This document shows, in pieces, positions 54,697 to 63,941 of a stretch of DNA of 64,000 bases. The translations under genes and the position numbers were made by a program. The DNA is from Streptomyces narbonensis (GTDB lineage: Bacteria; Actinomycetota; Actinomycetes; Streptomycetales; Streptomycetaceae), in NCBI RefSeq assembly GCF_014649015.1, contig NZ_BMSF01000002.1:484796-548795 (forward strand), in the 5' to 3' direction. Under the pieces are notes generated by a model, which did not search any database, was not told the DNA's origin, and worked only from the letters and a program-made list of their open reading frames with translations. The stretch's first letter is position 1, and every line of letters starts with the position of its first letter.

Positions 54697-55257
54697 ATGC
54701 GCGCGATACGTACCGCGTCCGCCGCCCTGCTCGCCGCCGCGGCCCTGGGGCTCGCGGCCGCGCCGACGGCCCTGGCGGAGGAGAACGAACCGAACATCAC
54801 GTCGTTCGGGTTCTCCGTGACGCCCGCGACGGTCGCCCCCGGCGGCACCGTCACCCTCACCACCGACGGCTGCGAAGTGCCGTCGGTGACCGTCACCTCC
54901 GGCGTCTTCGACACGGTGACCCTGAGCGAGGGCCGATCGGGCACCGCCACGATCGACTTCGACGCCAAGGCCGGCGCCCGCTACGACATCACCTTCGACT
55001 GCAAGGGCGAACGCGGCACGGCGAGCCTCACCATCGCCGCGTCCGGCGGTCCGGGCCACGACACCTGGAACGTCGAGGGACCCGACACGTCCCCGGGCGT
55101 CCACAAGGGCGTGAAGGCCGGCTTCGGCTCCGAGGCCGGCGCCGCCGACGAAGGACTCGGCGCCACCGAGCTCGTCACGGGTGTCGTGCTGATCGTCGGA
55201 GCGCTCGGCGCCGCCGTCGTCGTGACCCGCCGCCGCGGCGCCGGCGGCAGCCTCTGA
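54697..55257 (+). CDS. Cell-surface protein with signal peptide and C-terminal anchor
   Basis: 186 residues with CGGGAGG ahead of the ATG. A signal peptide (residues 1-27, cleavage near ALAEE), an Ig-like beta domain (FSVTPATVAPGGTVTLTTDG) with Cys pair, then a linker and a C-terminal span VTGVVLIVGALGAAVVV with an Arg-rich tail. This is the layout of sortase substrates, but no LPxTG is visible before the span (the segment reads DEGLGATELVTG). The neighbouring class F sortase suggests a partner, though the sorting motif would be atypical. Confidence 0.85.
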   Translation: MRAIRTASAALLAAAALGLAAAPTALAEENEPNITSFGFSVTPATVAPGGTVTLTTDGCEVPSVTVTSGVFDTVTLSEGRSGTATIDFDAKAGARYDITFDCKGERGTASLTIAASGGPGHDTWNVEGPDTSPGVHKGVKAGFGSEAGAADEGLGATELVTGVVLIVGALGAAVVVTRRRGAGGSL

Positions 55258-55383
55258 CGGAGGCAGGCACCAGGGGCCCCAAGACTGCCCCTCCACCCCG
55301 GTGTGACGAGGACCGGGGCGGAGGGGCGCCACACACCCACGAGGGCCGCATCGCCAGGACGGCCGGAACGGAGGGGCACGGTA

Positions 55384-56076
55384 GTGCAGGGGACGAACCG
55401 AACGGGGACGCGTGGCGCCTGGGGCGTCATCGCCGTCGTCCTCCTGATCGGCGTGCACCTCGTGCGCGGCGGCGTGGAGGAGCTCCGCGCCGAAGGCCCC
55501 CCGCAACCCCTCGCGGCCGCCGCCCCCGACGGCACCCGGGCCGCCGGCACGAGACCCGCCCCCGACGGCACCCGGGCCGCCGGCACGAGACCCGCCCCCG
55601 GCTCCGTACTCGATCCGCTGCCGGCCTCCCCGCCCGTCCGGGTCCGCGTCCCGGCGGTCCGGATCGACGCGCCCGTCACGGAGGTCGGCCTCGACGCGGA
55701 CGGCTGGATCGAGGCACCGCCGCCCGAGGACGACCACCTCACCGGCTGGTTCACCGGCGCGGTCACCCCCGGCGAACGCGGCACCGCCGTCGTCGTCGGC
55801 CATGTCGACACCCCGAGCGGCCGAGCCGTCTTCTACGACCTCGGTGCCCTCGGCAAGGGCCACCGCGTGGAGATCGTCCGCCGCGACGGACGGACCGCGG
55901 TCTTCGCCGTGTACGGGGTCGAGGTCGTCCCCAAGGAAGGCTTCCCCGCCGAACGGGTCTACGGCGACGTCGGCCTCCCCGAGCTGCGGCTCATCACCTG
56001 CGGCGGCACCTTCACCCGGGAGACCGGCTACAAGGGCAACGTGGTGGTCTCGGCCCGCCTCGTCGAGGTCCGCTGA
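55384..56076 (+). CDS. Class F sortase
   Basis: 230 residues from a GTG with GGAGGGG ahead. One N-terminal span (WGVIAVVLLIGVHLV) then a Pro/Ala linker containing a perfect duplicated 36-base repeat (55525-55600). The catalytic domain has VRVPAVRIDAPVTEVGL, His in VVVGHVDTPSG, Cys in LRLITCGGTF, and a final Arg. Class F sortases act outside the membrane on surface proteins or accept broader substrates. The gene follows a surface-protein gene by 126 bases. Confidence 0.9.
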   Translation: MQGTNRTGTRGAWGVIAVVLLIGVHLVRGGVEELRAEGPPQPLAAAAPDGTRAAGTRPAPDGTRAAGTRPAPGSVLDPLPASPPVRVRVPAVRIDAPVTEVGLDADGWIEAPPPEDDHLTGWFTGAVTPGERGTAVVVGHVDTPSGRAVFYDLGALGKGHRVEIVRRDGRTAVFAVYGVEVVPKEGFPAERVYGDVGLPELRLITCGGTFTRETGYKGNVVVSARLVEVR

Positions 56077-56086
56077 CGACCGAAGC

Positions 56087-56158
56087 CCCACTCCTTCTTC
56101 CCGCCCCACCCCTTCTTCCCGGCCCACCCCTTCTTCCCGGCCCACCCCTTCTTCCTGC
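56087..56158. repeat. Four 18-bp pyrimidine-rich tandem repeats
   Basis: Units at 56087, 56105, 56123 and 56141 (CCCACCCCTTCTTCCCGG and close variants). The opposite strand is G-rich with regular G-runs and could form a quadruplex. They lie between the sortase stop and the ROK regulator. Confidence 0.85.
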
Positions 56159-56291
56159 AAGGCCCCTCCTTTGTCCCCATCCGGGAAAAAGTCTGCCCGG
56201 AATCCTGCGCGACTTCTTCCCACCCCGGAACCCCACTGCTACGTTCCTGCCGAAAGCCCGAAGGAGAGCGTGCGACGAGAGGGAGGGGCGC

Positions 56292-57482
56292 GTGAGACGC
56301 ATGACGGCACGACCCGCCAACAAGCACCAGGCGCGGCTCCTCCGCCTGCTGCGCGACGGAGGCCCCAACTCCCGCGCCCAGCTGGGCGATCAGATCGACC
56401 TCTCCCGGTCCAAGCTCGCCGTCGAGGTCGACCGCCTCCTGGAGACCGGCCTCGTCGTCGCCGACGGCCTCGCCGCCTCCCGAGGCGGTCGCCGCTCCCA
56501 CAACATCCGGCTCGCACCCGAACTCCGCTTCCTCGGCATCGACATCGGCGCGACTTCCATCGATGTCGCCGTCACCAACGCCGAGTTGGAGGTGCTCGGG
56601 CACCTCAACCACCCGATGGACGTCCGCGAAGGACCCGTCGCCGTCTTCGAACAGGCCCTGTCGATGGCGGCGAAGCTCCGCGACACGGGCATCGCCGAGG
56701 GCTTCGACGGCGCCGGGATCGGCGTCCCCGGACCCGTCCGCTTCCCCGAGGGCGTCCCGGTCGCCCCGCCGATCATGCCCGGCTGGGACGGCTTCCCCGT
56801 CAGGGAGGCCCTCAGCCAGGAACTCGGCTGCCCCGTCATGGTCGACAACGACGTGAACCTCATGGCCATGGGGGAGCAGCACGCGGGCGTCGCCCGCTCC
56901 GTCGGCGACTTCCTCTGCGTAAAGATCGGCACCGGGATCGGCTGCGGCATCGTCGTCGGCGGCGAGGTCTACCGCGGTACGACGGGCAGCGCCGGCGACA
57001 TCGGCCACATCCAGGTCGACCCCGACGGCCGCGCCTGCGCCTGCGGCAACACGGGCTGCCTGGAAGCCCACTTCAGCGGCGCCGCCCTGGCCCGCGACGC
57101 CGAGGACGCGGCGCGCGGCGGCAGGTCGGAGGAGCTCGCGGCACGCCTTGCGGCGGCCGGCCGGCTCACCGCTGTCGACGTCGCCGCGGCCGCCGCCGCG
57201 GGCGACCCCACCTCACTCGCCCTCATCCGCGAGGGCGGCAACCGGGTCGGGCAGGTCATCGCCGGACTCGTCAGCTTCTTCAACCCCGGTCTGGTGGTGA
57301 TCGGCGGCGGCGTCACCGGCCTCGGTCACAACCTCCTCGCCAGTGTCCGCACCCAGGTCTACCGGCAGTCCCTGCCCCTGGCCACCAACAACCTCCCCAT
57401 CGTCCTCGGAGAGCTCGGCCAGACCGCCGGAGTGACCGGCGCGGCCCGCCTCATCAGCGACCACCTCTTCTCCCCGGCGTAG
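56292..57482 (+). CDS. ROK family transcriptional regulator
   Basis: 396 residues, GTG start with GGAGGGG just ahead. Winged HTH at about 15-70 (QARLLRLLRDGGPNSRAQLG). The ROK sugar-kinase-like domain follows: FLGIDIGATSIDVAVTN, GVPGPVRFPEG, the zinc site CACGNTGCLEAH with its upstream GHIQVDP His. It should sense a sugar and repress the ABC importer/dehydrogenase operon downstream on the same strand. Confidence 0.93.
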   Translation: MRRMTARPANKHQARLLRLLRDGGPNSRAQLGDQIDLSRSKLAVEVDRLLETGLVVADGLAASRGGRRSHNIRLAPELRFLGIDIGATSIDVAVTNAELEVLGHLNHPMDVREGPVAVFEQALSMAAKLRDTGIAEGFDGAGIGVPGPVRFPEGVPVAPPIMPGWDGFPVREALSQELGCPVMVDNDVNLMAMGEQHAGVARSVGDFLCVKIGTGIGCGIVVGGEVYRGTTGSAGDIGHIQVDPDGRACACGNTGCLEAHFSGAALARDAEDAARGGRSEELAARLAAAGRLTAVDVAAAAAAGDPTSLALIREGGNRVGQVIAGLVSFFNPGLVVIGGGVTGLGHNLLASVRTQVYRQSLPLATNNLPIVLGELGQTAGVTGAARLISDHLFSPA

Positions 57483-57903
57483 CCCGCCCGCGCGGCCCGC
57501 CGGCTCCACGACGGCGGGCGCCCACCCGTCCCCCAGGACGGAACGGACGCCCCCACCCCGCCCACCGGCCCGCACCGCCGTGCAGCACCACCCGCCCGCA
57601 CCCCGCCCACCGGCCCGCACCGCCGTGCAGCACCACCCGCCCGCACCCCGCCCACCGGCCCGCACCGCCGTGCAGCACCACCCGCCCGCACCCCGCCCAC
57701 CGGCCCGCACCGCCGTGCAGCACCACCCGCCCGCACCCCGCCCACCGGCCCGCACCGCCGTGCAGCACCACCCGCCCGCACCCCGCCCACCGGCCCGCAC
57801 CCCGCCCACCGGGCAGTACCACCCCGCCCGCACCACCGGTCCGCCCGGTCCGCCCCGTCCGCCCGCTCCGGCGCCACCAGCACCCGCCGAGGGGAACTTC
57901 GCC
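57483..57903. other. Intergenic region dominated by a tandem repeat
   Basis: 420 bases between the ROK gene and the ABC ATPase gene. 57556-57780 is the 45-bp repeat array described separately; the remainder is Pro-codon-like C-rich sequence. GAGGGGAAC at 57889-57897 is the ribosome site of the ATPase gene. No promoter elements recognised. Confidence 0.55.
57556..57780. repeat. Five perfect 45-bp tandem repeats
   Basis: Units start at 57556, 57601, 57646, 57691 and 57736 and are identical; a sixth partial unit begins at 57781. There are no unique spacers, so it is not a CRISPR array. Because 45 is a multiple of three, the rightward frame stays open through the array into the ATPase gene. Confidence 0.9.
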
Positions 57904-59424
57904 ATGGCCCCAGAACACCAACCCCCGCCCCTGCTCACCATGGAGGGCATCACCAAGTCCTTCCCCGGCGTCCGCGCCCTCGACGGCGTCGACCTGGAAG
58001 TCGCCCCCGGCGAGGTCCACTGCCTCCTCGGCCAGAACGGCGCCGGCAAATCCACCCTCATCAAGGTCCTCGCCGGCGCCCACCAGCCCGACGCCGGCCG
58101 CATCACCTGGAACGGCGAACCCGTCCGGCTCCGCACCCCCAGCGCCGCCGTCCGCCTCGGCATCGCCACCATCTACCAGGAACTCGACCTCGTCGAAGGC
58201 CTCACCGTCGCCGAGAACATCCACCTCGGCCACGAACCAGCCACCGCCGGCTTCGTCAAGGGCCGCGCCGCCCGCACCGCCACCACCGCCCTCCTCGCCC
58301 GCCTCGGCCACCCCGAGATCGACCCGGACCGCCACGTCCGCGAACTCTCCGCCGCAGGGCGGCAGATCGTCTCGATGGCCCGCGCCCTCTCCCACGACGT
58401 CCGCCTCATCGTCATGGACGAACCCTCCGCCGCCCTCGACCCCGACGAGGTCGCCAACCTCTTCCGCATCGTCGCCGACCTCACCGCCGCCGGCGTCGCC
58501 GTCGTCTACATCTCCCACCGCCTGGAGGAGATCCGCCGCATCGGCGACCGCGTCACCGTCCTCAAGGACGGCCGGGCCGTCGCCCGCGGACTGCCCGCCA
58601 CCACCCCCACCCGCGACGTCGTCGCCCTCATGACCGGCCGGGACCTCCCGTACGTCTTCCCCGACCGACCCGCGCACCCGCCCACCACCCCGCCCGTCCT
58701 CCAGGTCCAAGGCCTCGCCAGACACGGCGAGTTCGAGGACATCGACCTGGAGATCCGCCCCGGCGAGATCGTCGGCCTCGCCGGACTCGTCGGCTCCGGC
58801 CGCTCCGAGATCCTGGAGACCGTCTACGGAGCACGGCGACCCACCGCCGGACACGTCCTCGTCGACGGCCGGCCCCTGCGCCCCGGCAGCGTCCCCGCCG
58901 CCGTCCGCGCCGGACTCGGCCTCGCTCCCGAGGAACGCAAGGCCCAAGGGCTCCTGCTCCTCGAATCCGTCACCAGCAACGTCTCCGTCTCCACCCTCGC
59001 CCGCTTCTCCCGCGGAGGCTGGCTCGACCGCACCGCGGAACGCCAGGCGGCCCGCGCCGCCACCCGCACCCTCTCGCTGCGCCCCGACCGGCCCGAGGCC
59101 CCCGTCCGCACCCTCTCCGGCGGCAACCAGCAGAAAGCCGTCCTCGCCCGCTGGCTGCTCCGAGGCTGCCGCGTCCTCCTCCTCGACGAACCCACCCGCG
59201 GCGTCGACGTCGGCGCCCGCGCCGAGCTCTACGCCGTCATCCGCCGCCTCGCCGACGAAGGCCTCGCCGTCCTCCTCGTCTCCAGCGAGGTCCCCGAGGT
59301 CCTCGGCCTCGCCGACCGCGTCCTGGTCCTCCGCGAAGGCCGCGTCGTCCACACGGCACCCGCCCGCGACCTCGACGAACACCGCGTACTCGACCTCGTG
59401 ATGGAAGGGAGCCCGACCGCATGA
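57904..59424 (+). CDS. Sugar ABC transporter ATPase (RbsA/MglA type)
   Basis: 506 residues with two ATPase domains, standard for the family. Domain 1: Walker A GQNGAGKST, signature LSAAGRQIV, Walker B LIVMDEPSAALDP. Domain 2: degenerate Walker A GLVGSGRSE, signature LSGGNQQKAVLARWL, Walker B VLLLDEPTRGVDVGA. It powers pentose/hexose or cyclitol uptake. The ATG follows GAGGGGAAC; an open extension upstream through the 45-bp repeats is not expected in the family. Confidence 0.95.
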   Translation: MAPEHQPPPLLTMEGITKSFPGVRALDGVDLEVAPGEVHCLLGQNGAGKSTLIKVLAGAHQPDAGRITWNGEPVRLRTPSAAVRLGIATIYQELDLVEGLTVAENIHLGHEPATAGFVKGRAARTATTALLARLGHPEIDPDRHVRELSAAGRQIVSMARALSHDVRLIVMDEPSAALDPDEVANLFRIVADLTAAGVAVVYISHRLEEIRRIGDRVTVLKDGRAVARGLPATTPTRDVVALMTGRDLPYVFPDRPAHPPTTPPVLQVQGLARHGEFEDIDLEIRPGEIVGLAGLVGSGRSEILETVYGARRPTAGHVLVDGRPLRPGSVPAAVRAGLGLAPEERKAQGLLLLESVTSNVSVSTLARFSRGGWLDRTAERQAARAATRTLSLRPDRPEAPVRTLSGGNQQKAVLARWLLRGCRVLLLDEPTRGVDVGARAELYAVIRRLADEGLAVLLVSSEVPEVLGLADRVLVLREGRVVHTAPARDLDEHRVLDLVMEGSPTA

Positions 59425-60422
59425 CCCTCACCACCCCGGCCAAGGCCCCGGCCGATGACAGCCGTTGGCGGGCACTCGGCATCCGGGCCGACGTCCGCAA
59501 CCTGTCCCTCCTCGGCGTCCTCGCCGCCCTGGTGACCGTCGGCGGCCTCACCCGGCCCGCCGAGTTCCTCGCCACCTCCAACCTCCAGCTCGTCCTCACC
59601 CAGGCCTCCGTCATCGGCGTCGTCACCGTCGGCATGACCTTCGTCATCACGAGCGGCGGCATCGACCTGTCCGTCGGCGCCATCGTCGCCCTCGCCTCCG
59701 TCTGGGCCACCACCCTCGCCACCCAGGAGTTCGGCTTCGCCGGCATCCTCTTCACGGCCGTCGTCGTCGGAGTCGGCTGCGGACTCGTGAACGGCGTCCT
59801 CATCGCGTACGGCGGGATGGTCCCCTTCATCGCCACCCTGGCCATGCTCGCCTCGGCCCGCGGCCTCGCCCTCCAGATCACCGACGGCCGCACCCAGATC
59901 GTCACCGTCGACGCCGTCCTCGACCTCGGCGTCCCCGACGCCTACGTCCTCGGCATCCCGCCGCTCGTCCTCGTCTTCGCCGCCGTCACCGCCGCCGGCT
60001 GGCTGCTCCTCAACCGCACCACCTTCGGCCGCCGCACCGTCGCCGTCGGCGGCAACCCCGAGGCAGCCCGCCTCGCCGGCATCGACGTCCGCCGCCAGCG
60101 CCTCCTCCTCTACGTGCTCTCCGGACTGTGCTGCGGCATCGCAGCGTTCCTGCTGATCGTCCTCGCCGGCTCCGGCCAGAACACCAACGGCAACCTGTAC
60201 GAGCTCGACGCCATCGCCGCCGCCATCATCGGCGGCACCCTCCTCAGCGGCGGCCGCGGCACCATCGTCGGCTCCGTCCTCGGCGTCCTCGTCTTCACGA
60301 CCATCACCAACATCTTCGCCCTGAACAACCTGCAGAGCGACGTCCAGCAGATCGCCAAGGGCGCCATCATCGTCGCCGCCGTCCTCGTCCAACGCCGCTC
60401 GGCCCGCGACAGCGACACCTGA
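59421..60422 (+). CDS. Sugar ABC transporter permease (RbsC type)
   Basis: 333 residues, about ten spans. Family marks: VGMTFVITSGGIDLSVGAIV, NGVLIAYGGMVPFIATLAML, AVGGNPEAARLAGIDVRR and IGGTLLSGGRGTIVGSVLGV. Membrane part of the importer with the ATPase before it and the binding protein after it. Start overlaps the ATPase stop (ATGA) with GGAAGGGAG ahead. Confidence 0.95.
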   Translation: MTLTTPAKAPADDSRWRALGIRADVRNLSLLGVLAALVTVGGLTRPAEFLATSNLQLVLTQASVIGVVTVGMTFVITSGGIDLSVGAIVALASVWATTLATQEFGFAGILFTAVVVGVGCGLVNGVLIAYGGMVPFIATLAMLASARGLALQITDGRTQIVTVDAVLDLGVPDAYVLGIPPLVLVFAAVTAAGWLLLNRTTFGRRTVAVGGNPEAARLAGIDVRRQRLLLYVLSGLCCGIAAFLLIVLAGSGQNTNGNLYELDAIAAAIIGGTLLSGGRGTIVGSVLGVLVFTTITNIFALNNLQSDVQQIAKGAIIVAAVLVQRRSARDSDT

Positions 60423-60578
60423 CACCCACCCGGCCCCCGCACCCACCCGGCCCCCCTCGCACTCCACCTGCCCCCCCGTACCTCACCTGCCCCCCACCAC
60501 CCACCACCCGCCACCCGCACCCGCCACCCGCACACCACCCCCCTCGCGCACCCCGCCCTCCAGAAGGGATCCACCGCC

Positions 60579-61622
60579 ATGCCCGAAACCAGCCGCAGAC
60601 ACCTCCTCCTCGGCGGCGCGGCCGTCTCCGCCGGCGCCCTCCTCACCGCCTGCACGAGCAACGAACCCAAGAACCAGACCCCCACCGCCGGCCCCGCCCC
60701 CGCCCCCGGCACCGACGACAAGCCGGGCACCCCCGTCACCATCGGCTTCGCCGGCCCCCAGGCCGACCACGGCTGGCTCAACGCCATCAACGACAACGCC
60801 CAGCAGCGCGCCAAGAAGTACGCCGACGTCACCCTGGAGATCACCGAAGGCTCCAACGAGACCGCCGCCCAGATCGGCCAGGTCCAGACCCTCATCAACA
60901 AGAAGGTCGACGTCCTCGTCATCCTCCCCGCCGACGGCAAGGCCCTCACCCAGGTCGGCCTCCAGGCCATGAACGCCGGCATCCCCGTCGTCAACCTCGA
61001 CCGCGTCTTCGCCTCCCCGCAGGCCTACCGCTGCTGGATCGGCGGCGACAACTACGGCATGGGCCTCAACGCCGGCCGGTTCATCGGCGAACAACTCAAG
61101 GACAAGCCCAACGCCACCGTCATCGAACTCGCCGGCATGGACAGCCTGGAACTCACCAGACAGCGCACCCAAGGCTTCGACGACGCCCTCAAGAACTACC
61201 CCAACATCCGCAAGGTCGCCCGCCAGGCCGCCGACTTCACCGTCGAGTCCGGCCAAGCCAAGATGGCCCAACTCCTCCAGGCACAACCCAAGTTCGACGC
61301 CCTCTGGAACCACGACGACGACCAGGGCGTCGGCGCGCTCCGCGCCATCGCCCAGGCCGGCCGCAAGGACTTCCTCATGGTCGGCGGCGCCGGAGCCAAG
61401 TCAGCCATGGACGCCATCAAGGCCGACGACGGCGTCCTCAAGGCCACCGTCCTCTACCCGCCCACCATGGCCGCCTCCGCCATCGACCTCGCCCGCGCCC
61501 TCGCCCAGCAGAAGGGCATCAGCGGCATGGCCGAACTGGAGATCCCCGCCTCCATCACCCTCTACTCGGCCGTCGTCACCAAGGACAACGTCGACGAATA
61601 CCTCCCCACCGGCTTCAGCTGA
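60579..61622 (+). CDS. Sugar ABC transporter substrate-binding lipoprotein (Tat-type signal)
   Basis: 347 residues. The signal has SRRHLLLGG (twin arginine) and lipobox LLTAC, so it is probably a Tat-exported lipoprotein. The mature part is a ribose/galactose-type binding fold (VTIGFAGPQADHGWLNAIND, IPVVNLDRVF, WIGGDNYGMG). Preceded by AGAAGGGA and a C-rich 156-base gap with short repeats. Completes the importer with the ATPase and permease. Confidence 0.94.
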   Translation: MPETSRRHLLLGGAAVSAGALLTACTSNEPKNQTPTAGPAPAPGTDDKPGTPVTIGFAGPQADHGWLNAINDNAQQRAKKYADVTLEITEGSNETAAQIGQVQTLINKKVDVLVILPADGKALTQVGLQAMNAGIPVVNLDRVFASPQAYRCWIGGDNYGMGLNAGRFIGEQLKDKPNATVIELAGMDSLELTRQRTQGFDDALKNYPNIRKVARQAADFTVESGQAKMAQLLQAQPKFDALWNHDDDQGVGALRAIAQAGRKDFLMVGGAGAKSAMDAIKADDGVLKATVLYPPTMAASAIDLARALAQQKGISGMAELEIPASITLYSAVVTKDNVDEYLPTGFS

Positions 61623-61696
61623 CCGGCCCGACCCGCCGGACACCAGCCCACCCCGGGGCAGCAGCACCCCGCCGCACCACGAAACGGAGGAACCGC

Positions 61697-62923
61697 ATGG
61701 ACACGACGGAGAGCGGGACCGCACCACCGGCCCTCGGCATCGGCATGGTCGGATACGCCTTCATGGGCGCCGCCCACTCACAGGGCTGGCGCACCGCCGG
61801 ACACGTCTTCGACCTGCCGCTGCGCCCCGTCCTCGCCGCCGTCGCCGGACGCGACCCCGACGCCGTCAGGGCCGCCGCCCGCCGCCACGGCTGGGCCGCC
61901 GCCGAAACCGACTGGCGCGCCCTGATCGCCCGCGACGACGTCCAGCTCGTCGACGTCTGCACCCCGGGCGACAGCCATGCGGAAATCGCCGTCGCCGCTC
62001 TGGAAGCCGGCAAACACGTCCTCTGCGAGAAGCCCCTCGCCAACTCCGTCGCCGAGGCCGAAGCGATGACTGCCGCCGCCGAAACCGCCGCCAACCACGG
62101 CCAGATCGCCATGGTCGGCTTCAACTACCGCCGCGTCCCCGCCCTCTCGTACGCCCGCACCCTCATCGCCGACGGCCGCCTCGGCGAACTCCGGCACATC
62201 CGCGTCACCTACCTCCAGGACTGGCTCGTCGACCGCGCCTTCCCCCTGTCCTGGCGCCTGGAACGCGAACACGCCGGCTCCGGCGCCCTCGGAGACCTCG
62301 GCGCGCACGCCGTCGACCTCGCCCAGTACCTGGCGGGAGAACCACTCGTCGGAGTCTCGGCGCTCACCGAGACCTTCGTCCGCAAGAGGCCCCTCCTCGC
62401 AGGCGCCGCAGCCGGCGGCCTCACCGGGGCAGCGGGCTCGGAGACGTACGGACAGGTCACGGTCGACGACGCCGCCCTCTTCACCGGCCGCCTCGCCTCC
62501 GGCGCACTCGCCTCCTTCGAGGCCACCCGCATGGCCGCCGGCCGCAAGAACGCACTCCGCCTCGAACTCAACGGCGAGAACGGCTCCCTCGCCTTCGACC
62601 TCGAACGGCTCAACGAACTCTCCTTCCACGACCACACCGAACCCGCCACCACCGCCGGCTTCCGCCGCATCCTCGTGACCGAAGCCGACCACCCGTACCT
62701 GGAGGGCTGGTGGCCACCCGGACACGGACTCGGCTACGAGCACACCTTCGCCCACCAGGCCCGCGACCTGGTCCTTGCCATCGCGAGCGGCACCGCCCCC
62801 GCACCCTCCTTCGCCGACGGCCTCCAGGTCCAACGCGTCCTGGCCGCCGTGGAGGACAGCGCACGGAACAACGCCGTCTACACCCCCGTAACCCCACCCC
62901 CGCCCACGCCCGCACCGCGCTAG
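61697..62923 (+). CDS. Gfo/Idh/MocA family oxidoreductase
   Basis: 408 residues with CGGAGG ahead of the ATG. NAD(P)-binding start [16 protein letters not shown], then [16 protein letters not shown] and the catalytic CEKPLANS Lys. The C-terminal half ([18 protein letters not shown], with His) is the substrate domain. It oxidises a sugar or cyclitol, possibly at C3 as in levoglucosan or inositol pathways. Sits between the importer and a TIM-barrel isomerase/epimerase, a common sugar-oxidation set. Confidence 0.94.
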   Translation: MDTTESGTAPPALGIGMVGYAFMGAAHSQGWRTAGHVFDLPLRPVLAAVAGRDPDAVRAAARRHGWAAAETDWRALIARDDVQLVDVCTPGDSHAEIAVAALEAGKHVLCEKPLANSVAEAEAMTAAAETAANHGQIAMVGFNYRRVPALSYARTLIADGRLGELRHIRVTYLQDWLVDRAFPLSWRLEREHAGSGALGDLGAHAVDLAQYLAGEPLVGVSALTETFVRKRPLLAGAAAGGLTGAAGSETYGQVTVDDAALFTGRLASGALASFEATRMAAGRKNALRLELNGENGSLAFDLERLNELSFHDHTEPATTAGFRRILVTEADHPYLEGWWPPGHGLGYEHTFAHQARDLVLAIASGTAPAPSFADGLQVQRVLAAVEDSARNNAVYTPVTPPPPTPAPR

Positions 62924-62936
62924 GAGGTACCCGACC

Positions 62937-63941
62937 GTGCCGCGACCCTTCACCCTCTTCACCGGCCAATGGGCCGACCTGCCCCTGGAGGAGGTCTGCC
63001 GACTCGCCCGCGACTTCGGCTACGACGGACTCGAACTGGCCTGCTGGGGCGACCACTTCGAAGTCGACAAAGCCCTCGCCGACCCCGCCTACGTCAAAGG
63101 CAGACGCGAACTGCTCGACGCGTACGGACTGAAGTGCTGGGCCATCTCCAACCACCTGGTCGGACAAGCCGTCTGCGACCACCCGATCGACGAACGCCAC
63201 CAGGCCATCGTCCCCGCCCGCATCTGGGGCGACGGCGAAGCCGAAGGCGTCCGACAGCGCGCGGCACGCGAACTCGCCGACACCGCACGAGCCGCCGCCG
63301 CCCTCGGCGTCGACACCGTCATCGGCTTCACCGGCTCCTCCATCTGGCACCTCGTGGCGATGTTCCCACCCGTGCCCCCACGCATGATCGACCGCGGCTA
63401 CGAGGACTTCGCGGACCGCTGGAACCCCATCCTCGACGTCTTCGACGCCGAAGGCGTCCGCTTCGCCCACGAAGTCCACCCCAGCGAGATCGCCTACGAC
63501 TACTGGACCACCCAACGAGCCCTCGAAGCCGTCGACCGGCGCCCCGCCTTCGGCCTCAACTTCGACCCCAGCCACTTCGTATGGCAGGACCTCGACCCCG
63601 TCGGTTTCCTCTGGGACTTCCGCGACCGGATCTACCACGTCGACTGCAAGGAAGCCCGCAAACGACTCGACGGCCGCAACGGCCGCCTCGGCTCCCACCT
63701 CCCCTGGGGCGACCCCCGCCGCGGCTGGGACTTCGTCTCCGCGGGACACGGCGACGTGCCCTGGGAGGACGTCTTCCGCATGCTCCGGTCGATCGGCTAC
63801 GCCGGACCCGTCTCGGTCGAATGGGAGGACGCCGGCATGGACCGCCTCACCGGCGCCCCCGAGGCACTCACCCACCTCAAGCGGTACGACTTCGACCCGC
63901 CGGCCGCCTCCTTCGACGCGGCCTTCGGCAGCGGCGACTGA
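62937..63941 (+). CDS. Sugar phosphate isomerase/epimerase (TIM barrel)
   Basis: 334 residues, GTG start with TAGGAGGTACC ahead. AP-endonuclease-2-like TIM barrel: [17 protein letters not shown] region, [14 protein letters not shown] (metal Glu), [15 protein letters not shown] (metal Asp-His), [13 protein letters not shown] and [11 protein letters not shown] (final Glu). It isomerises, epimerises or hydrolyses the keto-sugar made by the dehydrogenase 13 bases upstream. Last complete gene; the 59 bases after it show nothing notable. Confidence 0.93.
   Translation: MPRPFTLFTGQWADLPLEEVCRLARDFGYDGLELACWGDHFEVDKALADPAYVKGRRELLDAYGLKCWAISNHLVGQAVCDHPIDERHQAIVPARIWGDGEAEGVRQRAARELADTARAAAALGVDTVIGFTGSSIWHLVAMFPPVPPRMIDRGYEDFADRWNPILDVFDAEGVRFAHEVHPSEIAYDYWTTQRALEAVDRRPAFGLNFDPSHFVWQDLDPVGFLWDFRDRIYHVDCKEARKRLDGRNGRLGSHLPWGDPRRGWDFVSAGHGDVPWEDVFRMLRSIGYAGPVSVEWEDAGMDRLTGAPEALTHLKRYDFDPPAASFDAAFGSGD

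Noticed and set aside
57556..57780. Possible CRISPR array
   Set aside because: Repeats are directly adjacent with no unique spacers and no cas genes nearby.
57580..57903. In-frame extension of the ABC ATPase through the 45-bp repeats
   Set aside because: Low-complexity His/Pro sequence, no ribosome site at 57580, and the family begins at the ATG preceded by GAGGGGAAC.
59465..61696. Long rightward frame running into the Gfo/Idh/MocA gene from upstream
   Set aside because: Frame-shifted shadow of the permease and binding-protein genes; real start at 61697 has its own ribosome site.
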